64,000 nucleotides of DNA from Colias croceus (Eukaryota; Arthropoda; Insecta; Lepidoptera; Pieridae). The DNA lies in assembly GCF_905220415.1 (NCBI RefSeq), contig NC_059540.1, positions 813,501 through 877,500 of the forward strand, read 5' to 3'. The translations under genes were made by a program, and so were the position numbers. This document shows, in pieces, positions 1 through 12,535 of this stretch (the first letter of the stretch is position 1; each line of letters begins with the position of its first letter). The notes under the pieces were generated by a model that worked only from the letters and a program-made list of their open reading frames with translations, was not told the origin of the DNA and did no database searches.

Positions 1-770
1 AAGGTGATTGCTTTATGTCGTTTTGAAAGGTTTGGAAAATAATTTGATGGTAGTAGTAAAGTTTTTGAAGGTAGAGTTGATGGCTCTATTGGAAAGTGTA
101 ACATAATGTTGTGTAATAATAGAATTTAAAAGTGCAGTGAAAATTGTATCATAGATTGAAATAGGCGAATGGCTGCGTGTTTATAAATAAGAATATACAA
201 AAATGTAGGTAACGAATGTAAATAGTTTAGCAGCACGTCGAAGGCATGTTTACACTTTCAACTAATATGAACTAATTTAAAACAAAAGTAAAAGTAAAAA
301 AAGCGCCTCTAAAATAAATCTACTTGAAAAAATAAATATGTGACGATGAGTTTCAGTTCTATCCATGTTTGTTCACACCGCCGGCAATTCGAAAACAATC
401 GGGCAAAGATTAACAAAGCAGAATCGCCACGCCATTTAATACCTAATCGAATCTATTTTTTTTAATCCGTCAAGAAGCGAGTCAATCCATCACGTTCGAC
501 ATCATGACGTCATCCATTACCAATTATTGACGGAACACCGACAGCCGGCCATTTTCCAAGTTTTATGCCTCAAAGACACCATTGTTAGTTGAATTATGAT
601 GTATTAATGCCATTTTTTGTATCACGTCGCATGTATGCGATGATTTATATGCGGAAAGGATGGGGTTTTTATAGTGCGTAATAAATTATTGGGGTAATGG
701 TTCTACAAGGTTACTCATTAGCCAGTGAATAGATGGGTATGCGATAAGATGGGATAGCTATGACTATAAA
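1..770. other. Non-coding, no gene seen
   Basis: No reading frame of note. The part from about 370 to 560 is richer in GC than its surroundings and contains a perfect ten-base palindrome, ATGACGTCAT, at 504-513, which matches the CRE/ATF site. Whether it is a regulatory element is only a guess. Confidence 0.5.
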
Positions 771-1483
771 GCCTGTCCCAGACAGACGCGGCCTGCGGTG
801 GCGATCTGCTGTTGCCTTCTTGCTTGACCGTGATAACAATATACTGCCGCGGCCGCGGTGGCGGTCATTCTAACCTACAGCGGCACATTAGCTCTCGAGT
901 ATCACCTGCAAGTGGACGTTAGTAATGGCCAATCGTACGAAGTTTTATTGCTTTTATTGCCCATATTTTGTTTTTAATTCTGTTGTTTTTTTAGTATTTA
1001 TTTATTTATTTATTTGGTCAACCAACATTTGTTCACAATGATTCTTTAATATAATTATCTATTATATAACATATAGTTCTTGCGATAAAGTAACAAATAA
1101 TTAGAGGTTAACACAGCATGCGCCAATTATACAGAGCTATTTCTTAAGAGTACGTAAGAGAAGTAAGTCTTTATGTGATGTATCATACAAAACTGGGTAA
1201 TTTTGCACTGTTTGAATAAACAACTCAGTGTTTATAGGCATAATTTCACGCGGTACACGCGGCCTGTTGCAAAAATTTACAACTGATCGCGTAATGACCG
1301 CCTCATGTCCGCGCGCTCATTCACACAGAAGCGGTGGCGGACAGGGCGGGGCTTGCGGCCGCGGTAAGCCGCGCTGTGACCGCGTCCAGGCCGCGTCTGT
1401 CTATGTCGTTCCTAGAACTTTCAAGTCATCCAACTGACCGCCACCGCCACCGCCACCGCAAGCCGCGTCTGTCTGGGACACGC
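771..1483. mobile_element. Inverted-repeat DNA element with GC-rich ends
   Basis: The left end (771-803) and right end (about 1451-1483) are inverted copies: both read GTCCCAGACAGACGCGGC inward, followed by TGCGGTGGCG, with only a few differences. Further GCGGTGGCGG-type units lie inside both ends (844-866, 1330-1400 and 1438-1458), as expected of subterminal repeats. No transposase frame is present, so this is a non-autonomous element. I could not find a clear target duplication (left flank CTATAAA, right flank TTAATGG), so the superfamily is undetermined. A LINE 3' tail lies inside it. Confidence 0.65.
995..1235 (-). mobile_element. LINE 3' end fragment inside the inverted-repeat element
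   Basis: Read on the minus strand, the piece ends in a run of AAAT units (TATTTATTTATTTATT on the plus strand, 999-1014) after a sequence containing GTTGGTTGACC. This is the usual look of a non-LTR retrotransposon 3' end. The inner boundary near 1235 is approximate. Confidence 0.35.
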
Positions 1484-4400
1484 TTAATGGCATTTATTAC
1501 CTTTAAGAAAAGCCGATGTGTACTTATTGCATGAGGAGTTAAGGTTTAGAATGCAGGCGTAATTAAAAGTAAATCGATTTCTTAAATAAAAGTGATATAT
1601 GCATTGTCCAACTGACAATATGAATTATCACTTTTACGCTGCTCGTGCATATCTAGAATTGGTCGGCTTTGACCAAGGCTTTGACTAAAGAAGTCTTCAT
1701 AAGTTTATTTGGCAAGGAATTAAAAATATTTTTTTTTTAGTTTTTATACTTTTAAGTTTAGATATAATTTGAATTGTCATTACAGTTTTTGAGATGAAAG
1801 TTTTCATTCAATAATTCCCTAATTTTTTTATGTATTCTCATTGGAGGTTGTTAAACAAAAGGTTGTATTAAAATTACTGAACTTCAAGGGGAATATAAAT
1901 GTGTTTGTATGCATTGTGGATATTGACTGAATCAACAGTGTTGTGGCACACAAAATAATTCAAGCTTATCGCGACTCTCAACAGTGTGCATGACGCTACG
2001 ATACTTTATTTGGTGTATTTTTATTGAAATATTTTATTAATATGGATGTTTAATTTCCAGTTTATTAAAAATACATGTTAACTGACACAAACCATTATTT
2101 TCGTTGAATCATTATGAATTTCTAAAATCAACTAAAATTAAAGCTAACAATTTATAAAGTAATGGATAAGTACAATACAATCAAAGAAAAATATATTAAA
2201 ACATTACTAGTAGCATTTCTTCATTCATCACTTTTTAGTGTGTACAAGTGTATCTTAGAAGTCAAAATACGTATCTTTTTATGACGCAATATATCCAGAT
2301 TCGACCTGATTGATGTTTTAACGTAACCATCTCTATGAGACTGGCATATAAATAAGATTAAAATCAATTCCTTGATATGCGTACCTACATAAAAGGTCTA
2401 TCTTCCGTTCTTATGTGTTCAAAAATTTATTACTTGAAGAAAAGATTATTTGCATCATAAAACTGTCCTGTTAAAATAAATTGTTAAAAGAATTAGGTAA
2501 TCTTAAACGAAGTTATAGTATTTAATTCAGAAAAAGCCCAATTTTATTTTATAGGTTTGACTCAACAACAAAGATTACAACAGCTATAAATCGATGTTTT
2601 ATCATGTTTTATTTAGTTGCTTCTATATTTCGCATTAGCACGTGCATCAAAACAAAACTTCTGAACTAAAATTGGACGCCCAAATAAGTTCGATTGTGCA
2701 AACAGAATCAAACTAAACGGCGTCAGAGGCGAGTCGGTTGCACGAGTTTATGTGACTGCATAAAATCTAGAGCTTACATAACTTAGTCGGGGACAGTTTA
2801 CGGGCGGCCGGCCGGTTTTATCCGGTTCTATCCGGCGACATGCGGCTCGCAGCGGTTGGCACCTCGTAAAGGCGGTTACGGCGAGTTAACACAATGTTAT
2901 GTGCGACCTTGTGTCCTGGCGATCGGTTGTTTGTGATTTGCAGCCTGTTTTGCGATCGGCGGGGTGCCTGTCTGGAGTTTTTGTTGGTTTTATGTCTGTG
3001 TGTGCATGGTCAAAGGGCATTATAAGTTTTATGAAAGTGCCCTCCAAGAGCTGCTGGATCGATTCATTTATTTAAAAATTATTTATCTTGGATAGAGATA
3101 GACTGCAAAGACGCTCACTTATCAATATATGTCTATATTATTATGCTTTTGCTTCATTTGCCGGCAAGATTTTAACGCATCATTACAACGACGTATGGTA
3201 TTAATTATTAATTACACATATTGATGCGGGATAAATTAAACTATCTGTCTAGTATCTATAAAAAGACCTCATTAATTTCGAATAATTGCAATATGCACTG
3301 TTCGAAAAATAGTAAAATCTCCATTAGAGAAATGTCGAAGGAAATTTTTCATCAAATCACAAAGTTCGAATGCAATATATCAGCGTTGCAGCTGTAACGA
3401 GGCAAACATGTTTACCCTTTGTGAGTCGACAATCTGTAGACGTGCTATACGAATAAGGGCCCTTGTGCATTGCGCGACGCAACGCACTGTCGTGTGAAAC
3501 GCGCTCAAAGCGTTCGCCGGTCTTATTATCTGGTTGGAGGTCATGATGTACACTGCTTATAATAAGCTGTGTGTACGTAATGAGCTGGAGTTCCTAATGT
3601 AGGTATAGATATTTAAAAATGAACCGTAGAAAATAGTACTGGTATGAGGTAATTACGACAGAGAAATACCTAGCTAAATTTTGCGGTTACAGCATAATTA
3701 TAACAGCTGTTTTCAATGCTCGTTCATACATGTTACTAGTGTTTTCTTACACTATGTTTCGTAGAATCAATACATATTATCACAGCATAATTTTAAATAC
3801 ACATTCTCATATATGGCGAACAAACAACGTATGATCGTGTTTCCTTAACATTTATCATCATAATAAAGCAATAAACATCCAGCTCGATCGCAAATAGAAT
3901 CATTAATTTGAATAGCATGAAAGAAAACAATAACATTATAGTCCCCTCATCAGGGATCATTTGTCCCAACTTTATCGACGCACAAGGAATTACACGCTCG
4001 GCTTTTTCAGCAATGTAAAAGGGTCCTAAGTCGACATTTTCTTGATCCGGTCCGCTGCGTTCAAAAGTTAACCCTCTCGGCTCTATTGCTGACTTATTCA
4101 ACTCGTTGTGTATTATGTGCAGGAAACTGCTACTTGCGAAATATTCAATAATTTATTGTTGGTACAATTGACTACGTTTCGGGAGGGACATAGATTTGAA
4201 GGGTTGGTAAATCCGCTTGGTAATAAAATGTGGATAGAGTGGTATACAAATAGTTTTTTGTCATTATTTAAATGTATGATACTTATGTTGTATTTTTTTG
4301 TATAGGTGTGGAAGATGTTGTTACACGTCTATCAAATTATTTTATCCTAATTGAGAAAGTTAAGAGAGTTTACTTCACGCACGAAAATCTTGTCAGAAAA

Positions 4401-4650
4401 TTAGCACACTCAATTCCCAGTAAAATCCAATTTTATGAAATTACAACGTGCAAATATATGTTTCGATAAATAAGTGATTTTGTATTAACATAATTTGAGA
4501 TCCACTTCATGTAAAGTTTTCTTGAAAAGTATAATATTATAAATTATTTACGGTTGATAATGTTTTTTTCCTTTAATTTTTAATAATAAATCGGTTTATC
4601 GGGAAAATTCTAATATGTCATAGAAGTAGTTTGAACACTTACTAATTATA
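1484..4650. other. Non-coding, with a GC-rich patch at 2760-2990
   Basis: No supported gene. The patch at about 2760-2990 has GGCGGCCGGCCGG, a repeated TCCGGTT/TCCGGCG motif and many CpGs, in contrast to the AT-rich surroundings. It could be a cis-regulatory element or an untranslated exon. A 102-codon open frame at 3793-4101 (-) is discussed among the rejected items. The rest is AT-rich without recognisable repeats. Confidence 0.5.
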
Positions 4651-4768
4651 TCTATACATATAATAAATCTGTAGAAGGGTCAATTCTGTACATTGAAAAT
4701 ATTGAAAAAATAAATAGCAGGGGGTGTTACTGGATCGATACCAAACCCAAATATGTGTTTAAAAAATT

Positions 4769-4809
<41 letters not shown>

Positions 4810-5137
4810 ATGTGAAGGCATCACGTGAAAACTAGCGGTTCGATTTCGATGAAACTTGGTATAATTATACCTTATTATCCTGGGCGTAAAATAGGATACT
4901 TTTTATCCTGGAAAAATACGTAGAAAAAAATTAATCTTACTTTTTCAGTTTTATCCATAGACGTTGTTCCGTAGAACCGCGAACACACGTTGCGTATTAT
5001 TATAGGCCTAGCCGTATTTGGGAATTAGGTCCAATAGATATTTATAAGATGTTATTGACAGAGGTACTCAAAATGGAGAAATAACCATCCACGCGAAGAC
5101 CGACATCCGCGCGGACGGAGTCGCGGGCGGAAGCTAG
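4651..5137 (+). mobile_element. Helitron-like element, 487 bases (long subfamily)
   Basis: Starts TCTATACATATAATAAATC and ends GCGGGCGGAAGCTAG followed by T, which fits the Helitron rule of 5' TC, 3' CTRR and insertion between A and T. A second copy lies at 45887-46369 with nearly the same body, including CAATTCTGTACATTGAAAAT and ACACGTTGCGTATTATTATA. It encodes nothing and carries a (GTCT)n microsatellite at a fixed place. Confidence 0.75.
4772..4808 (+). repeat. (GTCT)n microsatellite inside the Helitron
   Basis: About nine GTCT units. The sister copy at 45887-46369 has a shorter run at the same internal position, so the repeat travels with the element. Confidence 0.9.
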
Positions 5138-5149
5138 TGTTTTAATAAA

Positions 5150-5296
5150 TCTATACTAATATTATAAAGCTGAAGAGTTTGTTTGTTTGTTTGTTTGAAC
5201 GCGCTAATCTCGGGAACTACTGGTCCGATTTGAAAAATTCTTTCGGTGTTAGATAGTTCATTTATCGAGGAAGGCTATAGGCTATATTATATCATC
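5150..5296 (+). mobile_element. Helitron-like element, 3' truncated
   Basis: Begins TCTATACTAATATTATAAAG, then GTTTGTTTGTTTG and GAACGCGCTAATCTCGGGAA, as in the copies at 38527 and 40931. Similarity stops at about 5296, before the usual ACGCTACGGCCAACAGG segment and the CTAG end. It sits 12 bases after the preceding Helitron. Confidence 0.7.
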
Positions 5297-8200
5297 TATA
5301 ATAAGATGAAGAGGTTTCTTCTCCAAGCCATGATGAAGAAGTGATTTTGTATGGGCCAAGAGTGCCAGTTCAGGTAGCGTATTTATTCCTTACATTGTTA
5401 TAAGTGTGTTATTAGCGTGTTTTAAAAATAAGCTTCATTCGACGTACAACATAAAAAAACATATTTTTAAAAGGTACCCCTGTTATCAATTTTCCTATTA
5501 TCAGGAATATTCTATAAAAGTTCACTTTATAACAGTCGAGACGCGCTGTAACTCGATAATGTTGAAACTTAAATAACATAATATTTCTATAAAAATAGAC
5601 ATCTATTTTTGTACGCATAGAACTAGTATACCTACTAGAAATTCTCTGTGAGAGGAACATTGTAAAGATTAAGGTGCACAATTTGAGACTGGCTGCCCAG
5701 TAAACATTTTATTATGTATTATTAGGTAATTGTTGCTGATATGTATTTCTAAAAGCTAGAATAATTTTAAACAGTATACCACGTTGCGTATTGTCTTAGT
5801 TGTAATAAATAAATAATTCACCAGGACAAAAAAATCCAATTCCGACGTTTTTCTTCTTTATGTCCATTAAAGAGAAACTTTAGTGCCATTGTAGAGAAAT
5901 AAATATCGTGACTTTGTGTTACAAGATAGCTAACGAGCCCTATAATATGTCCTTTACTTTACGTATGTTTTATCGTTTTATCATATCCTGGCTAGACAAA
6001 TTCTATTATTATATTCGTATATTGTTATTTGTATTGTCATATTCTTATTATTATGTATTGTTACTGAAATAAATATAGGGCATTAGCCTTTACTTTGTTT
6101 GTACACGTGTATCTTTTAAGAAAAGCCTACAAATCGTTAAAATATACTTTTTTAATAGGTGTTATTCGAATTAAAAATATTTCTTCCTTTATTTTAACTA
6201 CAATCAGAATAAATACGTAACATATTTTGTACATTGGAAATGTTCAAATACCACAACAGATAACTATTACTTTTTAATGCTTTCAAAAATGTAATTTACA
6301 TACATAATTGTAATGCTAAGACAAACGAATTTATTTATTCATTTCGTACATTTAAATTCTTAAACTTCTACAGCTGTAGTTGCAGCGCGCAAACACGCAT
6401 AATTTACAAGACAATTTATCAGGCAGTTATTAAATAATTCAACACAGCGTTCAACGAAACTATCAACATATCCATCGTGCGTGTTCATTTGGCCTACAAC
6501 ATATATTTACTGAACTCGGCCGGAGCATTAATCTACAGAGCAACAATTAATTCGCCTAACCCTGTCGCCGCCACGTGCGTCACGGAGGTAATTTATACGT
6601 CGAAGACAACGGTGGGATTAGTGTGCCTGTCATGGGACAGTGTTGAGCGTTAAAAACTGTGGTTTACAATTGTTTGAGGGCGTAGGTATGTGATGGAGGG
6701 GGTTTTTAAGGCAATAGAACAAATAAAGTTGGGTTTATCATTTGTACTTGAAAAGAGAAGTAAGAAATTTTAATTTATTTCTCGACCATGGACATGTGTA
6801 TGTCCATTAGATTATATAATCATAACGTAAAATAACACTCAATTTAACTTATAGAGCATTAATAATTCAGTCAATGAGGATGCTTACATTGACAAGTTCC
6901 TTCCAAAAAATACACTTCAAAATTACAGAAAGTACACTTTGAGCATGTTTATTTTAAAGCTATAACACAGTATAACATGAAACGATCAATAATTGTATGC
7001 ATAATGTCCGTGGAAGACAATGTGTGAGATTAGGGGTATGGGGCCGGTTGATAAGGCCCCCGGGGCTTAGCGGTTGTGTGCGCTCAGCATTGTGCATTTG
7101 AGGGTTAAATTTTTAGCAATTATATGCGCGCTTTGGAGAAAAGTCGTAAAATACAACTAGTTTTAGAGCTCTGAGTTATTTTCCAGTGTGTGTGGAAGAG
7201 GTTAAAGTAGTTTTGCGTATTATTGTAAATTAAACTGATTTGAACAAAGAAATATTTCATTTTTTGTTCAAATCAGACTTTCTATGCAATAATAATGAAT
7301 GAATAAAACAGGACGACTCGACAAAAATGCTTTTCATTTAAAATTAAAATAAAATTATTTATAAATTTTTTATTCCGTATTCATTAAGGATGATCATATT
7401 AATTGGTATCAATCCTAATACAGTAATTTAATAAGCGATTAATATTCAACGAGAGATTCAACAGATCCGATACCATAAAGGAACGCAAAATAAAATGTCC
7501 ATTCCACAATCGAATAAATGGCAAAGAAAATAAAATCATCAAGCCTCAGCCGAAAGTAAATTCAAACGCGCAATTTTAATTTATTAAATTCAATTATAGG
7601 GACGTTTTCGCTGGAGCAAAACGAATTTATCCCAACAATATATCAATTATATCTTAATTTGGAAAGCCATTCAGAATTATATTTCAGAGAATTTCGCGAC
7701 AACATAATATAATAATAGTCAGAGATTTTTAAAGATTTTACATTCATTATGTTGTAATTGAAATGACGTTCGCTCGCAGCTGGATGAGCCAATATACGTT
7801 AGGAATTTTGTGTCTCAGATAATTGCCTCTTCTGATATTTTGATGTAGCAATGACCGGTATGATGCAACAACTTGTGTCTCCATATTATATTATGCATCG
7901 ATACAAATTGCAATTCATAGGTATTTCCTCTAGGAAAGTTTAAATTTTACGAGTTTTCAATAAATGTCACACATGCGCATCGTAATATGCATTAAACAAT
8001 AAACGGTATGAAATTTCTTGTACTAGAGCATAAAAGTTCCACTCAAAATATTTATTATTAACACCACTAACCGGCTACGTCGTAAATTCAACAGCGCGAA
8101 ACTGTAGCAATGTGCAAACTGACATTTTTATTCGATAAATGCAAGTCGATAAAAATGTGGCCGCATACACCGCTATTCTCTCTTCGTAGCGAATAAATAA

Positions 8201-9389
8201 TGCCCACCTCGCCAGCAATGTACGCGGAAATTCGTAGAAGTTCCCGTGTGGTCATAACTAGTTTTAAAAAAGCATATCGAGCTAAATTCGACAGGCTATG
8301 GTCACGTGCGCCGCGTTCTAGATAAACATCTAGTCAGCTTTCGAATAAATTGAGCATCTACTGTGCTGTGATATCGATTTCTACGATTGTGTTTATTGTT
8401 GTAGTCATTTGTGTTTGTTGTTTAATAACTCTATATTTAATTCATAGGCTTTTAATAACGGCTAACGGACTTGGAATAAGAAATCCTAGCAACAGACATA
8501 CCTAAAATAAAAATAAAATAAAAAACACTTTATCGAACACACAAAACAAAACAATATCAAACAAAAATAATACACAAACAATGGAGCAGTATAAATAGCG
8601 GTAATAATAACCTACTTATAACAACACAACATTTCTTAAAAGTATTAAAAATGTAGATACATTACAAAATATTTTCAGGTCTCTGTCACATAACTCTACA
8701 GGGATATATCTCGCGCAGGACGTAAGCAAATAATTGAATGCTAAAAGTGGACGGTGGCAACTGGCAGGCTAAATTTTATTTCCCAGCAGAACCTGGGAAT
8801 TGTTTTACCAGTTTTGCACAGCATGCTGTACGCGCTGAGAATTTTATGAGCTGTCAAATTTACAAATACATTTTATTACGGTTTGCGGTCTGTAAATGGA
8901 ATTGAAACGTCGCAATGCTTTTGTAGTTTTTAGCTAGAGTGAAATATGGTTTAAATGGGGTGTCGGTGCGGCGTTTAGTTGCGTTTTATTTGAGTACGCG
9001 AGCGGTAATGGCCGAGTTATTGGTTTAATGATTTATTGAAAGCGGATGATTGATTTGCATTCAAATGCCTGCTAAAAATGTAGTTCAAGGTATGAGGCAC
9101 TTTAAAGAGAAGAGAATGAATCGCACAATATTAAATTGTATAATAGGGATGCTGTGAATTATGTGGTACGTAATGACGTTAATGATCAATACGATAAATA
9201 AGAATTGATAATGATCAATACGAACGGAACTTATATTAAAAACGTTTACTAATATAATTAACCGATTTCATACCGCCATAACACAAAAAGTGGTAGAAAA
9301 TACAGGTTTTAAATTCGTAAATTCCAATGGTACTTAAATAATAAAAATTTCAAGCCGTCTAAAAACAAGGTAAAGGAGTTAGAATCGCG
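5297..9389. other. AT-rich non-coding stretch
   Basis: No supported gene and no repeat that I can name. Short frames here are random. A GC-richer part at about 6430-6680 has a CACGTG E-box (6572-6577) next to CGTCACG. A stretch at 8505-8580 with repeated AATAAAAT units could be an old LINE 3' end in minus orientation, but I cannot define it. Confidence 0.45.
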
Positions 9390-9727
9390 AATGAGGCTTC
9401 ACTTGGAGTGACGGCTTCAGGGGAATCGAGTTAGTGTATTGTAGAGTCCGGTACTGTAAAACTTCGTGCAGGAATTTTACACTGTATTTTGTGGGACAGT
9501 GAATTGATTTATTTGTAAGTATGTAACTTATACTGTTTTTCAATGTAAAGGATAAATTGTAATACTGAAATGATTTAAAAGGGCAACTATGGAGTTTCTT
9601 GCCGATTCTTCTCCATAGATGCTGCTTTCTGAATCGGTGGTAAATGTTAAAAATATGTAATGACATTTCAAAAGTACTTCTCGAAGAAGTCTAATTGAAT
9701 AAATAAATATTTGAGTTTGAGTTTGAA
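9390..9727 (+). mobile_element. LINE 3' untranslated region with tail
   Basis: The block includes GGAGTTTCTTGCCGATTCTT, then CTCGAAGAAGTCTAATTGAA, and ends in AATAAATAAATATTTGAGTTTGAGTTTGA-type repeats (quoted in part: TTTGAGTTTGAGTTTGA). This arrangement is familiar from 3' ends of lepidopteran CR1/jockey-like LINEs. The coding part is missing, so it is a 5'-truncated insertion. The open frame on the opposite strand here is a chance frame. Confidence 0.6.
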
Positions 9728-10433
9728 TAAATTTTTATAATAACTCTTATCGTGTTCTCTTATTGAACTGACAGCTGCTTTAACTGCGTTGAGCACTTTT
9801 CAATTGGTGAACATGTTTTTCCTAGGGTTCGCGTCATCGAGAGGCTAATGTTATGAATTTCATTTGCTAACAAACTAAAAAAGCTATCTTTTTTAAATTC
9901 CTTACTTAGTAGCATTATTTTTTGCAGCTACTCGTACAGACATACAATAGGAACTAAGTAAGCGTTATTTCCTTTATATAAAGAGCATATTAATCTTGTA
10001 CCCAATTAATCGGCCAATATAATCCGAGATGTAGTCATCCAATACCAACAGAGTGTTCCTACACTCCGGAATGTCTCTGAATAGCCAGCGTGCTTGCGCG
10101 TGCATTCTTGTATATCTATATTCTATACTTGGGACAACATTTGTTTAGCCGCCTGGTGTTAGGAACTGCGATGTCATTTTGGTACCACGTTAATTGTGTT
10201 GAAGTCTTTAGTTCGAATGATACATAGACTAATATTTTATAACAATTAGTTAATACTAGTTAAACCGATACATAGTGTAATACATTTTATAACATTTACG
10301 AAAATGTTGATTGAATACTGAAATATATTGATTGGTCTTGGATAAATAGCAATTAAAAGTAGTTTATTTATTTTAAAACTTGCTGCAATTCCTCCCCGAT
10401 TAATTTAATTGGATCAGAGATGAAGCACTTGTT
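9728..10433. other. Non-coding, nothing recognised
   Basis: AT-rich sequence without an open frame, tRNA or repeat that I can support. Confidence 0.5.
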
Positions 10434-10523
10434 TTTAACCCATTGAGCCCCGAGCGGCCCGATTGGTCCACGACACAATAGATTTTCTATTGTGTCTACA
10501 TGATTCCGGGGCTTAATTCATTC
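10434..10523. repeat. Nested hairpin repeat (small MITE-like palindrome)
   Basis: An inner perfect stem, GACACAATAGA (10472-10482) and TCTATTGTGTC (10486-10496), has a three-base loop. Outside it are imperfect arms, CATTGAGCCCC (10441-10451) and GGGGCTTAATTC (10507-10518). The whole folds as one long hairpin of about 80-90 bases, typical of a palindromic MITE. Confidence 0.6.
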
Positions 10524-11757
10524 AAAATTAATGTTCTTCATTATTTAAAAGTTTTGAGTTTAACGTAATAACTTAAATACGATCGAAGTGAGAACCTTTA
10601 CCTTACCTTTTACCTTTTTACCTTTACAAACTACTTAACAATTCGAAAATCGTTAAGATTTATACTGCCGCTAGATGGCGCTGAAATAAAACGTCCGCGG
10701 TCCAAAAGCTGCGCTCTCCGTGTGAGCGTAATCACAACACGCAAATAAAATTTAAACGGAGTTTGTATAAGATAATAATTGCCCTTCAAGGCTTCGTCGA
10801 ACTTTCCAGACTTTTCATGTCTAGTTAAATTTTAAAGTTCTAACAAGGTGGTGATGTTTACTCCTTAACTTTCACAATTGATTCGAATATAATTTAGGTG
10901 CAAGAGGGCTTCTTTTGTGCGAATCCGACAATAACTTGTCTGAGTTAATCAGGTTAAGAAAGTCTTTGTTTATCAGTACGTAGGCTTTGGGAAAAACAGT
11001 GGAAAGAAAAGGCAATTGTGAAGAAAACGTTGAAATTGAACCCTTTAGCGTGTAGTATAATAATCATAACTAGTGAACTTATACTGTTATACTAATAACG
11101 TTGAAAATTGAACCATTTACCGTGTAGTATGATAATGATTGCGTACCTACTTAGGTATACTGTGGTAATTATTATGGTAACTATAACGGTTGGTGAAGTC
11201 AAATTGTTTCAGGTTATTGTAAGTAGAATACAGAGTTCATAAATATCTATTTCAAGCATCCTTTGACACAATCGAAAGGCTCTGGAACCGGAACTCTTTT
11301 TAAAGAGTCTAATAACAACGCTTCCGCCATAGCTGTAGAAAACATAAAACAGGAAAGTGCTACAAAGTGATACAAATTTCATGTTTTTATTTCATAAACA
11401 AATTTACACAGCTTTAGAACTAAACAGGGCTGCGATTTGTAAAGCTAATTAGGGTTCTGCGGTGAAATACGGTGCGTATTTTTCTTTCCTTGATAAATCG
11501 CTGCGCCAAGCACATTACAGAGGATTCGATTGCATATTGATTTTGCTAAGAATTAGGTAAAATGTATTAAATGGATTAAACACAAAGTGATAAGGTTTTG
11601 TTGGTGTATCTTGTATCTAATGTATTACTATGTACTATATAATATAATAGGTACCTACTACTATGTTTAGTGTTTTAATTAGATACATATAACAACTCGT
11701 GATATAAATTTTCCATTACTTTATATATAAATAAATAACTTGTTTAAAAAAAAAAAA
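10524..11757. other. Non-coding
   Basis: No gene. It contains the motif GCTAGATGGCGCTG at 10670-10683, which resembles the CTCF core. Two other copies of AGATGGCGCT occur in the window. The tandem-like CTTTACCTTACCTTTTACC at about 10597 is low-complexity. Confidence 0.5.
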
Positions 11758-11893
11758 CGACGTGTGGCACTCGGGGACTGCCGCGGTAAAGTTATTGCAT
11801 GCTATGAGTGGGTAGCGTGAGGTTTTTTCGTTACGGAATTTCTCGATTCGGTCCCCGCGCTCAAGGCCCGCGATAGAAGCTATGCAATAGCTT
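11758..11893 (+). repeat. Four-copy repeat, short form (136 bases)
   Basis: Starts GACGTGTGGCACTCGGGG after an A-run and ends AAGCTATGCAATAGCTT. Compared with the copies at 52642 and 55457 it lacks the segment between GCATGCTATG and AGTGGG. Compared with 45482-45822 it lacks about 200 bases. See the long copy for structure. Confidence 0.8.
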
Positions 11894-12314
11894 AATAAAT
11901 AAATAATACCTGTAGATAAGTAATTTTCCATTAACACAAGAATTGAAATCAAAATGAGGTTAGTTGAATATGTTACAATGGAAATTGATTAGCAGCTAAT
12001 AAAGCTGAGAAATATATATTCTCAGCGGCAATTAAACAAACTGGAAAGTTGTAGTTGTCAGTAACGTGATCGGGATTGCACAAGTTTGGCGTTCACTGCA
12101 AGTTCCAACTATTAACAAGCGAAGAATACGAGTGAGCTTTCTTTGTAGACTTCGAGTAGGATTATCTTTATACTGACGTAACTTTTAGCCAATTATAATT
12201 TTTAAATTATATTGTGTAGTAATAATATTTTAGTTTTAAATTATAAAAGTATAGTACGAATTTAAACTAAGCTTTTAGCTTATACTTTGGAGAGAAGGCA
12301 AGTGAAAAACGTAA
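11894..12314. other. Non-coding
   Basis: AT-rich; nothing recognised. Confidence 0.5.
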
Positions 12315-12535
12315 TCCTACTAATATTATAAATGCGAAAGTTTGTATGGATGTATGGATGTTTGTTACTCTTTCACGTAAAAACTACTGAACCGATTACA
12401 ATGAAATTTAGCACACATATAGAGGGTACCTTGGATTAACACATAGGGTAGTTTTTATCCCTGAAATCCCACGGAAACGGGAACTATGCGGGTTTTCCTT
12501 TGCAAACGCGGGCGTAGCCGCGGGCGGAAATCTAG
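12315..12535 (+). mobile_element. Helitron-like element, 221 bases
   Basis: Starts TCCTACTAATATTATAAATG, carries AAACTACTGAACCGATT and a CCCACGGAAACGGGAA hairpin-prone segment, and ends GCCGCGGGCGGAAATCTAG followed by T. Ends fit 5' TC and 3' CTAG with insertion between A and T. It resembles the non-autonomous lepidopteran Helitrons called Lep1, from memory and not checked. Confidence 0.8.

Noticed and set aside
3793..4101. A 102-codon frame on the minus strand whose first 55 residues look globular.
   Set aside because: No recognised motif, no splice sites or second exon. The C-terminal half is hydrophobic AT-rich drift. A protein search showing a match to the first half would change this.
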